From NCBI RefSeq assembly GCF_000719335.1, contig NZ_JOGB01000032.1, positions 21,247 through 85,246 on the forward strand: a DNA stretch of 64,000 bases. Direction: 5' to 3'. The notes under the pieces were generated by a model. That model was not told the DNA's origin, did no database searches, and saw nothing but the letters and a program-made list of their open reading frames with translations. This document shows positions 9,868 through 19,426 of this stretch, one piece after another (the stretch's first letter is position 1; each line of letters opens with the position of its first letter). The position numbers and the translations under genes were made by a program. Origin of the DNA: Streptomyces sp. NRRL S-87. Lineage in GTDB: Bacteria > Actinomycetota > Actinomycetes > Streptomycetales > Streptomycetaceae.

Positions 9868-10563
9868 TCAGCCGGTCATGCCCATCTGGCGCATCAGGCC
9901 CATGGCGTCGTAGTGCCACCAGCCCTCGGCGATCTTCCCGTTCTCGCAGCGGAAGGTGGTGGTGCCGGTCATCGTGCAGGTCTTGCCGGTGGCCGCCATC
10001 CCCATGAACTCGCCCTTGTGGACGCCCTTCCAGCTCCACACCGTGGTGACGCAGTCGTTCTGGGCCAGCTGCACGTCGACGGTGAACTCCATGTCGAAGG
10101 CGCCGCGCCACATCTCCACGTCCTTGCGGATCTCCTCGCGCCCGACCACGGTCTGCTGCTCCTTGCCGATGTCGTGGTCGATGTAGTTGGGGGCGTAACA
10201 CTCCTCCAGGAGGCTCATGTTGCCCTGCTGGATGAGCCCCTCGAACATGCGGTTCACCAGCATGGTGTTGAGGGACTCGTCGCGGATCACGTCGAGGTTG
10301 GTGAACGTCGGCATGCCGTCGCACAACGCCACCATCTCGTTGAACATCCGGTCCGTCTCGGGGAGGTTGGAGTTCTTCATCGCCTCCTCGTAGGACGGGA
10401 ACTCGACCACGTCGACGTAGTGCTCGGAGTTGTCGCGGTCCTTGCCCACGACGGTGTGCGTCACCGTGCGCCGGCCCTGGCTCTGCGAGACGTACTTGTC
10501 GAGCAGGCTGTTCATGGCCTCGGGCTGGTGCGTCGTGTAATCGACCAGTTGTACGAATGTCAT
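9868..10563 (-). CDS. Two-domain protein: dimeric alpha-beta barrel plus SnoaL/NTF2-like domain
   Basis: 231 residues from ATG 10563, which has GGGAGA 6 bases upstream. Residues 1-95 (MTFVQLVDYTTHQPEAMN, EHYVDVVEFPSYEEAMKNS) look like a small ferredoxin-like barrel domain. Residues about 105-231 (INQMF-like helix, YAPNYIDHDIG, VGREEIRKDVEMW, CVTTVWSWKGVH, IAEGWWHYDAMGLMRQMG) match the SnoaL/NTF2-like polyketide-cyclase or ester-cyclase fold, including the conserved YIDHD with the catalytic-type Asp/His. The substrate is unknown; there are no polyketide genes nearby. It stands alone between groEL1 and the SDR gene. Confidence 0.82.
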   Translation of the reverse strand: MTFVQLVDYTTHQPEAMNSLLDKYVSQSQGRRTVTHTVVGKDRDNSEHYVDVVEFPSYEEAMKNSNLPETDRMFNEMVALCDGMPTFTNLDVIRDESLNTMLVNRMFEGLIQQGNMSLLEECYAPNYIDHDIGKEQQTVVGREEIRKDVEMWRGAFDMEFTVDVQLAQNDCVTTVWSWKGVHKGEFMGMAATGKTCTMTGTTTFRCENGKIAEGWWHYDAMGLMRQMGMTG

Positions 10564-10671
10564 GGCGGTCTCCCGGGCTGGAAGGAACAGTCCCAATTTT
10601 AGTGAGAAACCACCCGTTCAGCGGCTTTTCGGGCATTGGTTGACGGTTGACCCACCCGCCCCGCCGAGGGG

Positions 10672-11445
10672 CTACTGGGGCCCGTACTTGCGGCCCGTCC
10701 GCGACGACACGCCGCCCAGCACACCGCGCGGCATCATCTTCACGATGCCCATCAGCGCCTTGTAGCGGGGGTCCGGCACGGAGACCGTACGCCCCCGGGC
10801 CAGGTCGTCCAGGGCGGCCGCCACCAGCTTGTCCGCGTCCAACCACATCCAGTTCGGGATGTTGTCGGTGCCCATCCCGGCCCGCTCGTGGAACTCCGTC
10901 CGCACGAAGCCGGGGCACAGCGCCATCATCCGCACGCCCGAGCCGGCCAGGTCCTTGGCCGCGCCCTGGGTGAACTGCACGACCCACGCCTTGCTCGCCC
11001 CGTACGTACCGCGCGGTAGGAACGCCGCCACCGAGGCGACGTTGACGATCCCGCCGCGCCCGCGCGAGCGCATGGACTCCGCGGCCGCCGAGGTCAGCCG
11101 CAGCACCGCCTCGACGTGCACCTTGAGCATGGTGAGCTCGTCGGCCATGGGCACGTCGAGGTACCGGCCCTTGTTGCCGAACCCGGCGTTGTTGACCAGC
11201 AGGTCGACCGGGTCCCGACGGTCGCGCAGCCGCTCCTCGACCACCGTGATGCCCTCCTCCGTCGACAGGTCGGCGGTCAGCACCTCCGCCTCGATGCCGT
11301 GCCGGTCGTGCAGCTCGGTGGCCTGTTCGCGCAGCCGTCCGGTGTCGCGGGCCACCAGCACGAGGTTGTGTCCCTGGGCGGCCAGCTTGCGCGCGAAGGC
11401 GGCACCGATGCCCGCCGTGGATCCGGTGATCAGAGCAGTCGTCAT
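10672..11445 (-). CDS. SDR-family short-chain dehydrogenase/reductase
   Basis: 257 residues. The Rossmann motif TGSTAGIGAAFA binds NAD(P). The chain then shows the NNAGFGNKG motif, a Ser in NVASVAAF and the catalytic YGASKA (Tyr-x-x-x-Lys), so the Ser-Tyr-Lys triad is complete. The basic residue after the first strand (VARDTGRL) fits a classical SDR with probable NADP preference. The C-terminal part with KVVAAALDDLARG and KALMGIVKMMPRG resembles the YqjQ/DltE-like group. The substrate cannot be inferred. Confidence 0.9.
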   Translation of the reverse strand: MTTALITGSTAGIGAAFARKLAAQGHNLVLVARDTGRLREQATELHDRHGIEAEVLTADLSTEEGITVVEERLRDRRDPVDLLVNNAGFGNKGRYLDVPMADELTMLKVHVEAVLRLTSAAAESMRSRGRGGIVNVASVAAFLPRGTYGASKAWVVQFTQGAAKDLAGSGVRMMALCPGFVRTEFHERAGMGTDNIPNWMWLDADKLVAAALDDLARGRTVSVPDPRYKALMGIVKMMPRGVLGGVSSRTGRKYGPQ

Positions 11446-11503
11446 ACGCGCAACCTAGCCGCCGTGGGTTTCGTCCCGCGCCCGTGTCCCCGCCGCGGGT
11501 CCG

Positions 11504-12175
11504 TCAGGCGTCCCCGTACGCGTCCGCGTAGGCCTGCGCCTTGGCCCGGGCCTGCGGGTCCAGGGCGTTCCCGGCGGCCAGGGTGCGCGGCAGGAGCGAC
11601 CGCTCCGTGGTGAAGGCGCGGAACCAGAACGCCACCGTGACCTCGTGGTCCGGGCGGTGCACGATCTCGACGGGGTCGCCGGGGGAGACCTCGCCCGGTT
11701 CCACCACCCGCAGGTACGCCCCCGGCCGGCGCTCCCGGGTGAACCGGCGGACCCAACCCTGCTCGTCCAGGTGCCCGGCGAAGGTGCGGCACGGGATGCG
11801 CGCCGAGGACACCTCCAGGACCAGGTCCCGGCCCACCCGCCAGCGCTCGCCGAGCCGCGCGCCGTTGACGTCGATCCCCGTGGTGGTGAGGTTCTCGCCG
11901 AAGATCCCGCCCGGCAGTTCCCGCCCCAGCTCGCGCTCCCAGTGGTCGAGGTCCTCGCGCGCGTACGCGTAGACGGCCTGGTGGTCGCCGCCGTGGTGGC
12001 GGAGGTCGCCGACGGCGTCGCCGGCCAGGCCGCTGCCCGCGACGCCCTTGGCGCCCGGGGCGGTGACCTTCACCGGGCCGGGGACGGGCTGCTTGCCGAT
12101 GCCGGTCCAGCCGTCGGGCGCGTCCGTGTACGGGACGGGGACGGGACGGCCGAGGTTCACGGAGATGAGCTGCAT
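11504..12175 (-). CDS. MOSC domain-containing protein (YiiM-like)
   Basis: 223 residues from ATG 12175. MOSC domains carry sulfur from a conserved Cys, as in molybdenum cofactor sulfurase and in YiiM, which reduces N-hydroxylated compounds. Landmarks: GWTGIGKQPVPGPV, the DLRHHGGDHQAVYAYAREDLDHWE block typical of YiiM-like proteins, FGENLTTTGIDVNGARLGERWRVG, and SSARIPCRTFAGHL, which holds the conserved cysteine. The gene is divergent from the LysR gene with 80 bases between them. Confidence 0.92.
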   Translation of the reverse strand: MQLISVNLGRPVPVPYTDAPDGWTGIGKQPVPGPVKVTAPGAKGVAGSGLAGDAVGDLRHHGGDHQAVYAYAREDLDHWERELGRELPGGIFGENLTTTGIDVNGARLGERWRVGRDLVLEVSSARIPCRTFAGHLDEQGWVRRFTRERRPGAYLRVVEPGEVSPGDPVEIVHRPDHEVTVAFWFRAFTTERSLLPRTLAAGNALDPQARAKAQAYADAYGDA

Positions 12176-12255
12176 GGCCGCCACGCTAACCCAGCACTCC
12201 CAAAGTGGGCTCGGGAATATTGGCTGGGGCTCAAAGGGGGGCTTATGCTCGAAAG

Positions 12256-13158
12256 GTGATCGAGGCACGTCATCTGAGAGTCCTGCGCGCGGTGGCCGCG
12301 ACCGGATCCTTCTCCGCCGCGGCCCGCGAGCTGGGCTGCACGCAGCCCGCCGTGAGCCAGCAGATGAAGGCGCTGGAGCAGTCCGCCGGCACCCCGCTGC
12401 TGATCCGCACCGGCCGCGAGATGCGGCTGACCCAGGCGGGCGGGGCGCTGGTCCGGCACGCCGTCGGCATCCTGGCCGGGCTCACCGCGGCCGAGGAGGA
12501 GGTGGCCGCCATCGCCGGGCTGCGCGCCGGGCGGGTGCGGCTGGTGTCCTTCCCCAGCGGCAGTTCGACGCTGGTGCCCACCGCGCTCGCCGCGATGCGG
12601 AAGGCGAACCCGGGCACGCGCGTCTCACTGGTGGAGGCGGAGCCGCCGCGCTCGGTGGAGATGCTGCGAGAGGGCGACTGCGACGTGGCGCTGGCCTTCC
12701 GCTACACCGGCGCGGGCGGCGCCGACCCGGCGGAGTGGGCGGACCTGGTGGTGCGGCCGCTGCTGACCGACCGGCTGATCGGGCTGGTCCCCGAGGGGCA
12801 CCGGCTGGCCGGGGCGGCGAAGGTGGAGATGGCGGAGCTCGCCGGCGAGCCGTGGATCGCGGGTTGCCCGCGCTGCCGCCGGCACCTGGTGGAGGTGTGC
12901 GAGGCGGCCGGGTTCACCCCGCGCATCGACTTCGCCACCGACGACTACCCGGCCGTGGTCGGACTCGTCGGGGCCGGGCTGGGCGTGGCGGTGCTGCCGC
13001 AGCTCGCCGTGGAGTCCGTACGGACCAAGGCGGCGCGCACCGTCACCGTGGAGCCGGCCGTCGAGCGCGAGGTGGTGGCGCTGACGCTGCCGGACCTCGC
13101 GCGCGTGCCCGCGGTGGCGGCCACGCTCGACCAGCTGGAGCGGGCCGCGGCACGCTGA
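12256..13158 (+). CDS. LysR-family transcriptional regulator
   Basis: 300 residues from GTG 12256 (reads VIEARHLRVLRAV). Residues 1-60 are the LysR winged helix-turn-helix (ATGSFSAAARELGCTQPAVSQQMKALE) and residues about 90-295 the periplasmic-binding-protein-like effector domain. It diverges from the MOSC gene. The 80-base gap contains CCCA-AAG-TGGG and a GAATATTGGC segment that could be LysR sites, so regulation of the MOSC gene and of itself is the first hypothesis. The effector is unknown. Confidence 0.88.
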   Translation: MIEARHLRVLRAVAATGSFSAAARELGCTQPAVSQQMKALEQSAGTPLLIRTGREMRLTQAGGALVRHAVGILAGLTAAEEEVAAIAGLRAGRVRLVSFPSGSSTLVPTALAAMRKANPGTRVSLVEAEPPRSVEMLREGDCDVALAFRYTGAGGADPAEWADLVVRPLLTDRLIGLVPEGHRLAGAAKVEMAELAGEPWIAGCPRCRRHLVEVCEAAGFTPRIDFATDDYPAVVGLVGAGLGVAVLPQLAVESVRTKAARTVTVEPAVEREVVALTLPDLARVPAVAATLDQLERAAAR

Positions 13159-13173
13159 CCGGCCTGCCGGGCG

Positions 13174-13199
13174 CGCCGCACGCCGTCCGGCGTGCGGCG
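13174..13199. terminator. Bidirectional terminator between lysR and whiD
   Basis: CGCCGCACGCC and GGCGTGCGGCG form a perfect 11-bp stem with a GTCC loop in the convergent gap. Confidence 0.75.
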
Positions 13200-13281
13200 G
13201 CCCGTGGGACACGCCCGGGCGGGGTCATGTCCCCAATGAGTAGAGAAAACGTTTCTTCCAGTGCCCTTCGCGCACTGGTGT

Positions 13282-13605
13282 TCAGTGCGCGGCAGTGCCG
13301 CCCACGCCGGAGGCGGAGATGAGGCGGTGGCGGGCGCGACCCATGAGCTCCTCGCGCTCGTCCTCGGTCAGGCCTCCCCACACGCCGTAGGGCTCGCGTA
13401 CGGCCAGCGCGTGCGCGGCGCACTCCGAGCGCACCGGGCATCGCATGCAGACCTCTTTAGCCGAGGCCTCGCGCGCGCTCCGGGCCGCGCCCCGCTCGCC
13501 CTCCGGGTGGAAGAAGAGGGAGCTGTCGACTCCCCGGCAGGCGGCCAGCAGCTGCCAGTCCCAGAGGTCGGCGTTCGGTCCGGGGAGGCGGGAGAAATCT
13601 GCCAT
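13282..13605 (-). CDS. whiD: WhiD, WhiB-like iron-sulfur protein for sporulation
   Basis: 107 residues. It has the four cysteines of the Wbl family at positions 23, 53, 56 and 62 (C-x29-C-x2-C-x5-C), which bind a nitric-oxide- and oxygen-sensitive 4Fe-4S cluster, and the GVWGG beta-turn followed by basic residues. Cysteine positions and the adjacency to bldM identify it as WhiD, needed for late spore maturation in Streptomyces and a partner of the principal sigma factor's region 4. ATG 13605 has GAGGA 7 bases upstream. A perfect 9-bp inverted repeat lies 50-72 bases before the start. Confidence 0.93.
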   Translation of the reverse strand: MADFSRLPGPNADLWDWQLLAACRGVDSSLFFHPEGERGAARSAREASAKEVCMRCPVRSECAAHALAVREPYGVWGGLTEDEREELMGRARHRLISASGVGGTAAH

Positions 13606-13654
13606 TGCTAGTCCTCTTCAAGCCGGTACTGAAGCGGATACGGTCCGTGTCTCC

Positions 13655-13677
13655 ACATCTACTATCCGAGTAGATGT
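13655..13677. promoter_or_regulatory. Perfect 9-bp inverted repeat upstream of whiD
   Basis: ACATCTACT-ATCCG-AGTAGATGT. Perfectly symmetrical, 5-base spacer, 50 bases from the whiD start codon. The geometry suits a dimeric DNA-binding protein; the owner is not identified. Confidence 0.8.
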
Positions 13678-13830
13678 AAATATGACTCATTGGGAATCTA
13701 GCCTCAGACACGTGCCAGATGGAAGGAAAGCCGCCAAATAGGGCATAGCTCCAGACGGAGGACAGTTGGGTTGTGGCTCCAGCGCTGTGTTCGCTTCCTC
13801 ACGTAGAGTGCCGAAGGTGTCCGTCCGACC

Positions 13831-13858
13831 CGTAACTCTTTCGAGTGACCATCGTTGA
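13831..13858 (+). promoter_or_regulatory. sigma-BldN-dependent promoter of bldM
   Basis: CGTAAC at 13831-13836, 16 bases, CGTTGA at 13853-13858. This is the exact -35/-10 pair established for bldMp1, the sigma-BldN promoter of bldM in S. coelicolor. It lies 127 bases before the bldM start. Confidence 0.93.
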
Positions 13859-13984
13859 GAGAGCGAAGGCGGTTGAAAGAACAAGTTCCCGGACAGGTGT
13901 CCGAGAGCATCGACCGCACAGGTGACGATACGTACCAGCCTGGAGGCTCAAGGTGACGCGCATCAGCAGCTGCGGAGGGCGGTC

Positions 13985-14596
13985 ATGACTTCCGTCCTCG
14001 TCTGCGACGACTCCCCGCTTGCCCGAGAGGCGCTCCGTCGCGCGGTTGCCACCGTGCCCGGCGTCGAGCGTGTGACGACGGCGGCCAACGGCGAGGAAGT
14101 CCTCCGCCGCTGGGGTGCCGACCGCTCCGACCTGATTCTGATGGACGTACGGATGCCGGGCCTCGGCGGCGTGGAGACCGTGCGCCGACTGCTCTCGGCC
14201 GACCCCGGCGCCCGCATCATCATGCTCACGGTGGCCGAGGACCTCGACGGGGTCGCTCTCGCGGTCGCCGCCGGCGCCCGCGGCTACCTCCACAAGGACG
14301 CCTCGCGCGCCGAACTGCGGGCCACCGTGACGCAGGCGCTGGCCGACCCGACCTGGCGGCTCGCCCCGCGGCGGCTGCGCTCGGCCGAGATGGGCGCCGC
14401 ACCCACCCTCACCGCGCGCGAGATCCAGGTGCTGGAGGGCATGAGTCACGGCCGCTCCAACGCGGAGATCGGCCGTGAGCTCTTCCTCTCCGAGGACACG
14501 GTCAAGACGCACGCGCGCCGGCTCTTCAAGAAGCTGGGTGCCTCCGACCGGGCGCACGCCGTGGCGCTCGGGTTCCGCTGGGGACTGGTCCGCTGA
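13985..14596 (+). CDS. bldM: BldM, orphan response regulator of aerial development
   Basis: 203 residues, the exact length of BldM. The receiver domain (residues 1-120) has the acidic pair Asp8-Asp9, Asp54 in LMDVRMPG, and Lys in YLHKDAS; the C terminus is a LuxR/NarL helix-turn-helix (TAREIQVLEGMSHGRSNAEI). No sensor kinase is adjacent. BldM acts without phosphorylation, as a homodimer on early genes and with WhiI on late sporulation genes. ATG 13985 follows GGAGGGCGGTC. It is driven by sigma-BldN, whose promoter is seen 127 bases upstream. Confidence 0.97.
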   Translation: MTSVLVCDDSPLAREALRRAVATVPGVERVTTAANGEEVLRRWGADRSDLILMDVRMPGLGGVETVRRLLSADPGARIIMLTVAEDLDGVALAVAAGARGYLHKDASRAELRATVTQALADPTWRLAPRRLRSAEMGAAPTLTAREIQVLEGMSHGRSNAEIGRELFLSEDTVKTHARRLFKKLGASDRAHAVALGFRWGLVR

Positions 14597-14649
14597 CCTT
14601 CAGGGTGCCGGTCCACCGACGGGTCCGCCGTATCCGAACCTGACCACAG

Positions 14650-14687
14650 CCCCCTCGACTCGGCCGGATCCGGTGTGCGCGAGGGGG
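14650..14687 (+). terminator. Possible bldM terminator
   Basis: CCCCCTCG (14650-14657) and CGAGGGGG (14680-14687), an 8-bp stem enclosing a GC-rich loop, followed by TTG; 54 bases after the bldM stop. Confidence 0.45.
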
Positions 14688-14729
14688 TTGGCGGGGCAGA
14701 ATCCGGGGGACGTGTCGCTTCGTGCGCGA

Positions 14730-14759
14730 TGCCGCATCCTTGAAGGTGTGCCGCATTCT
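14730..14759 (+). promoter_or_regulatory. Direct repeat TGCCGCATYCT before shbA
   Basis: TGCCGCATCCT at 14730-14740 and TGCCGCATTCT at 14749-14759, 19 bases apart, about two helical turns and 60-90 bases before the shbA start. Could be paired sites for a regulator, or chance. Confidence 0.45.
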
Positions 14760-14818
14760 GGAGATGTGGCGGTTCCTCGGGGACTGATTCGGCCGAGCGG
14801 GAGGGGAGGGCGACGACG

Positions 14819-15538
14819 ATGACTTCCGGCGCGCCCGCTCATAACGCTTCGATGCACAACCCGGCCCGTGGTGCGGCATCACCCACCGAGCCGGGGCACC
14901 ATGGACCGATGCGCGACGACGAGGCCCTGGGGTCCCCCACGGCCACCGGCCCTGCAGGGCCCCCGAAGGACGGCGGCCAGGGGGCCGTCGGCGCGCTGGT
15001 ACGCCGGGCCGTCGAGGGCGACGAACAGGCCACGCACGACCTGCTCGCCCACGTCCATCCGCTCGCGCTCCGCTACTGCCGCACCCGCCTCTCCCGGTTG
15101 CCCGGGGACGCGCGGCATTTCGTCGAGGACCTCGCGCAGGAGGTCTGCGTCGCCGTCCTGATGGCCCTGCCGCGGTACCGGGACACCGGGCGCCCCTTCG
15201 AGGCCTTCGTCTTCGCCATCGCCGCGCACAAGGTCGCCGACCTCCAGCGCGCGGCGATGCGCCATCCGGGCAGCACGGCCGTACCGAGCGACGAGATGCC
15301 GGAGCGTCCGGACGACTCGCTCGGCCCGGAGGAGCGGGCGCTGCTGAGCAGCGACGCCGCCTGGGCCCGCAAGCTCCTCGCCAACCTGCCCGAGACCCAG
15401 CGCGAACTGCTGGTGCTCCGGGTGGCCGTCGGGCTCACCGCCGAGGAGACCGGGCAGATGCTGGGGATGTCCCCGGGTGCGGTGCGGGTGGCACAGCACC
15501 GCGCGCTCAGCCGGCTCCGCGCGCTCGCCGAGCAGTGA
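14819..15538 (+). CDS. shbA: ECF-type RNA polymerase sigma factor ShbA (SigD-like)
   Basis: 239 residues. A 55-residue Pro/Gly-rich N-terminal extension precedes sigma region 2 (about residues 60-130: [35 protein letters not shown]) and region 4 (about 180-238: [43 protein letters not shown]). Position between bldM and guaB matches the Streptomyces ShbA gene, which in S. griseus drives transcription of the principal sigma factor gene hrdB, and also mycobacterial sigD, which sits beside guaB2. No anti-sigma gene follows. ATG 14819 is preceded by GGGAGGGGAGGG; the ATG at 14909 region lacks such a site. Confidence 0.85.
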   Translation: MTSGAPAHNASMHNPARGAASPTEPGHHGPMRDDEALGSPTATGPAGPPKDGGQGAVGALVRRAVEGDEQATHDLLAHVHPLALRYCRTRLSRLPGDARHFVEDLAQEVCVAVLMALPRYRDTGRPFEAFVFAIAAHKVADLQRAAMRHPGSTAVPSDEMPERPDDSLGPEERALLSSDAAWARKLLANLPETQRELLVLRVAVGLTAEETGQMLGMSPGAVRVAQHRALSRLRALAEQ

Positions 15539-15698
15539 CGGGCGTCCGTCGGACCCCTCCGCCCGGCCGTCGGGCCGTTCCGCCTGCGCGCCGGGCCGTT
15601 CCGCCTGTGCGTCGGGGCGTTCACCAGGATTTCCCGGCCGTGGCGTGTTCGTCGAACAGTAATTCCGGACGCGGTAATTCTTACGTTCAAACTTGTAG

Positions 15699-17306
<1,608 letters not shown>

Positions 17307-17455
17307 GTACGGCCTCGAGAACGACCGCGAGGGGCGGGTCCGCACGGCGGGCCCGCCCCTCCGCCGTGCGTCCGTACAGCGGTCACGGGAACGCGGCCGT
17401 CCGCCCTTCGGGGATACTGGACGGGCAGTAGCCGAGTAGGGAAAGGCCACCACAC

Positions 17456-18580
17456 GTGACTGAGATCGAGATCGGGCGCGGCAAGCGCGGCCGCCGGGCG
17501 TACGCGTTCGACGACATCGCCATCGTCCCGAGCCGCCGGACGCGGGACCCGAAGGAGGTCTCGATCGCCTGGCAGATCGACGCCTACCGCTTCGAGCTGC
17601 CCTTCCTGGCCGCCCCCATGGACTCCGTCGTCTCCCCGCAGACGGCCATCCGCATCGGCGAGCTGGGCGGCCTCGGCGTCCTGAACCTCGAGGGCCTGTG
17701 GACCCGGTACGAGGACCCGCAGCCGCTGCTGGACGAGATCGCCGAGCTCCCGGAGGAGGCCGCCACCCGCCGCCTCCAGGAGATCTACGCCGCCCCGATC
17801 CAGGCCGACCTCATCGGCCAGCGGATCAAGGAGGTGCGCGACTCCGGCGTCGTGACCGCCGCCGCGCTCTCCCCGCAGCGCACCGCCCAGTTCTCCAAGG
17901 CCGTCGTGGACGCCGGCGTGGACATCTTCGTCATCCGAGGCACCACGGTCTCGGCCGAGCACGTCTCCGGCGCCTTCGAGCCGCTGAACCTGAAGCAGTT
18001 CATCTACGAGCTCGACGTCCCGGTGATCGTCGGTGGCTGCGCCACCTACACCGCGGCCCTGCACCTGATGCGCACCGGCGCGGCGGGCGTCCTGGTGGGC
18101 TTCGGCGGCGGCGCCGCGCACACCACCCGCAACGTGCTGGGCATCCAGGTCCCGATGGCCACCGCCGTCGCGGACGTGGCCGCCGCCCGCCGCGACTACA
18201 TGGACGAGTCCGGCGGCCGGTACGTGCACGTGATCGCCGACGGCGGCGTGGGCTGGTCCGGTGACCTGCCCAAGGCCATCGCCTGCGGTGCCGACGCCGT
18301 GATGATGGGCTCCCCGCTGGCCCGCGCCACCGACGCGCCCGGCCGCGGCCACCACTGGGGCATGGAGGCCGTCCACGAGGACGTGCCGCGCGGCAAGAAG
18401 GTCCACCTCGGCACGGTCGGCACCACCGAGGAGATCCTCACCGGTCCGTCCCACACCCCCGACGGCTCGATGAACCTCTTCGGTGCGCTGCGCCGCTCGA
18501 TGGCCACCACCGGCTACAGCGAGCTGAAGGAGTTCCAGCGCGTCGAGGTCACGGTCGCCGACTCCCAGCACCGCCGCTGA
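17456..18580 (+). CDS. guaB3: GuaB3-family IMP dehydrogenase-related protein
   Basis: 374 residues. An IMPDH/GMP-reductase superfamily TIM barrel without CBS domains. It starts TEIEIGRGKRGRRAYAFDDI, the GuaB3 signature, and has the phosphate-binding GGVGWSGDLPKAIACGADAVMMGS region. The active-site loop reads VGGCATYTAALHLM (Cys195) rather than the GSICTT of true IMPDH. Cyanobacterial GuaB3 has been reported to act as a GMP reductase, so a salvage role converting GMP to IMP is the leading idea; the name alone should not be read as IMPDH activity. It lies directly after guaB, probably co-transcribed, and ends in a strong terminator. Confidence 0.93.
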   Translation: MTEIEIGRGKRGRRAYAFDDIAIVPSRRTRDPKEVSIAWQIDAYRFELPFLAAPMDSVVSPQTAIRIGELGGLGVLNLEGLWTRYEDPQPLLDEIAELPEEAATRRLQEIYAAPIQADLIGQRIKEVRDSGVVTAAALSPQRTAQFSKAVVDAGVDIFVIRGTTVSAEHVSGAFEPLNLKQFIYELDVPVIVGGCATYTAALHLMRTGAAGVLVGFGGGAAHTTRNVLGIQVPMATAVADVAAARRDYMDESGGRYVHVIADGGVGWSGDLPKAIACGADAVMMGSPLARATDAPGRGHHWGMEAVHEDVPRGKKVHLGTVGTTEEILTGPSHTPDGSMNLFGALRRSMATTGYSELKEFQRVEVTVADSQHRR

Positions 18581-18605
18581 CCCCCGCGTACGGGTCCCGT
18601 ACGCA

Positions 18606-18649
18606 CCGACGGCCCGGCTCCCGCGCGATCGCGGGGGCCGGGCCGTCGG
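18606..18649 (+). terminator. guaB3 terminator
   Basis: 20-bp stem CCGACGGCCCGGCTCCCGCG with 18630-18649, one wobble pair, CGAT loop; 25 bases after the stop. Confidence 0.9.
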
Positions 18650-18730
18650 CGTACCGGGCTCTCGGGGCACCGGCCGGGGGCCTGCGGCGGCCGCCGGGCC
18701 GGGTCGGCGGGCGCGGGCGGCGCCCCCGGG

Positions 18731-19297
18731 TCAGCGGGCGGACTTCTGCGCGGTGCGGAAGGCCGTGTAGGCGCCGAGGGCGAAGAACAGGAGGTCCATG
18801 CCGCCCAGGGACTCCTTCCAGGCCTCGTTCAGGTGGCCGAAGCCGATGGTGGAGAAGGCCTCGGAGGCGGTGGTGTGCAGTTCGTCGGCGACGAGCATCG
18901 TGACACCGAGCAGCTGGCCGGCGTACACGGCGCCGAGCGCGAGGAGCGCGCCGACGACCGGGGCGACCGGGTTGGCGGCGCCGCCGAGGCGGCCCGCGGC
19001 GAGGCCGATCAGGAGGCCGACGCCGACGGCCGCGTAGCCGACCTGGTAGCCGGTCTTGCCGATGATCACGCCGTAGACCACGGCGGTGACCAGCGCGGCG
19101 ACCGCGGCGGCGGCCAGGCCGAGCCCGAGGTTGCCGGGGCGGGCGGCGGGCGCCGGGACGACCGGGGCCTGCGGCAGGGCGAAGCCCTCCGGGGCCGGCG
19201 CGGCCGGGGCTTCGGGCGTGGCCGGGACCTGGCCGGATACCGACGGGTCGGCGGTGGGCGGCTGCGTGTCGGCAGGCTGCGGAGCGGGCTGGCTCAT
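18731..19297 (-). CDS. Putative membrane protein, Pro-rich N terminus, about four transmembrane segments
   Basis: 188 residues from ATG 19297, which follows a GGGGGGGG Shine-Dalgarno-like run. Residues 1-55 are rich in Pro, Ala and Gln and likely cytoplasmic. Hydrophobic segments follow: NLGLGLAAAAVAALVTAVVYG, VGYAAVGVGLLIGLAAGRLG, VAPVVGALLALGAVYAGQLLG and a weaker one near MDLLFFALGAYTAF. I do not recognise a family. It stands between guaB3 and the dehydrogenase-like gene, both of which have their own spacing, so it is probably monocistronic. Confidence 0.78.
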   Translation of the reverse strand: MSQPAPQPADTQPPTADPSVSGQVPATPEAPAAPAPEGFALPQAPVVPAPAARPGNLGLGLAAAAVAALVTAVVYGVIIGKTGYQVGYAAVGVGLLIGLAAGRLGGAANPVAPVVGALLALGAVYAGQLLGVTMLVADELHTTASEAFSTIGFGHLNEAWKESLGGMDLLFFALGAYTAFRTAQKSAR

Positions 19298-19426
19298 GGG
19301 TGAAATCCCCCCCCAGGGATGTGTGGGCACGGCAGTTTTCAGACATCCGTGCGAAGAAATGTCGCCGAAGGCTAGCAGCCTCCGGCGACAGCGGAAGAGG
19401 GGATTTCGCAGCCGCGGGAGCGGCCC

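Larger units (their letters stand above)
13606..13984. promoter_or_regulatory. whiD-bldM divergent control region
   Basis: 379 bases between the two divergent developmental genes. The whiD side contains the palindrome at 13655-13677 and the bldM side the sigma-BldN promoter at 13831-13858. The middle (13690-13820) is AT-richer than the surroundings (TATGACTCATTGGGAATCTA and following) and probably holds further regulator sites that I cannot assign. Confidence 0.85.

Noticed and set aside
12176..12255. sigma-R promoter for lysR (GGAAT at 12212)
   Set aside because: The base triplet 18 positions later is not GTT.
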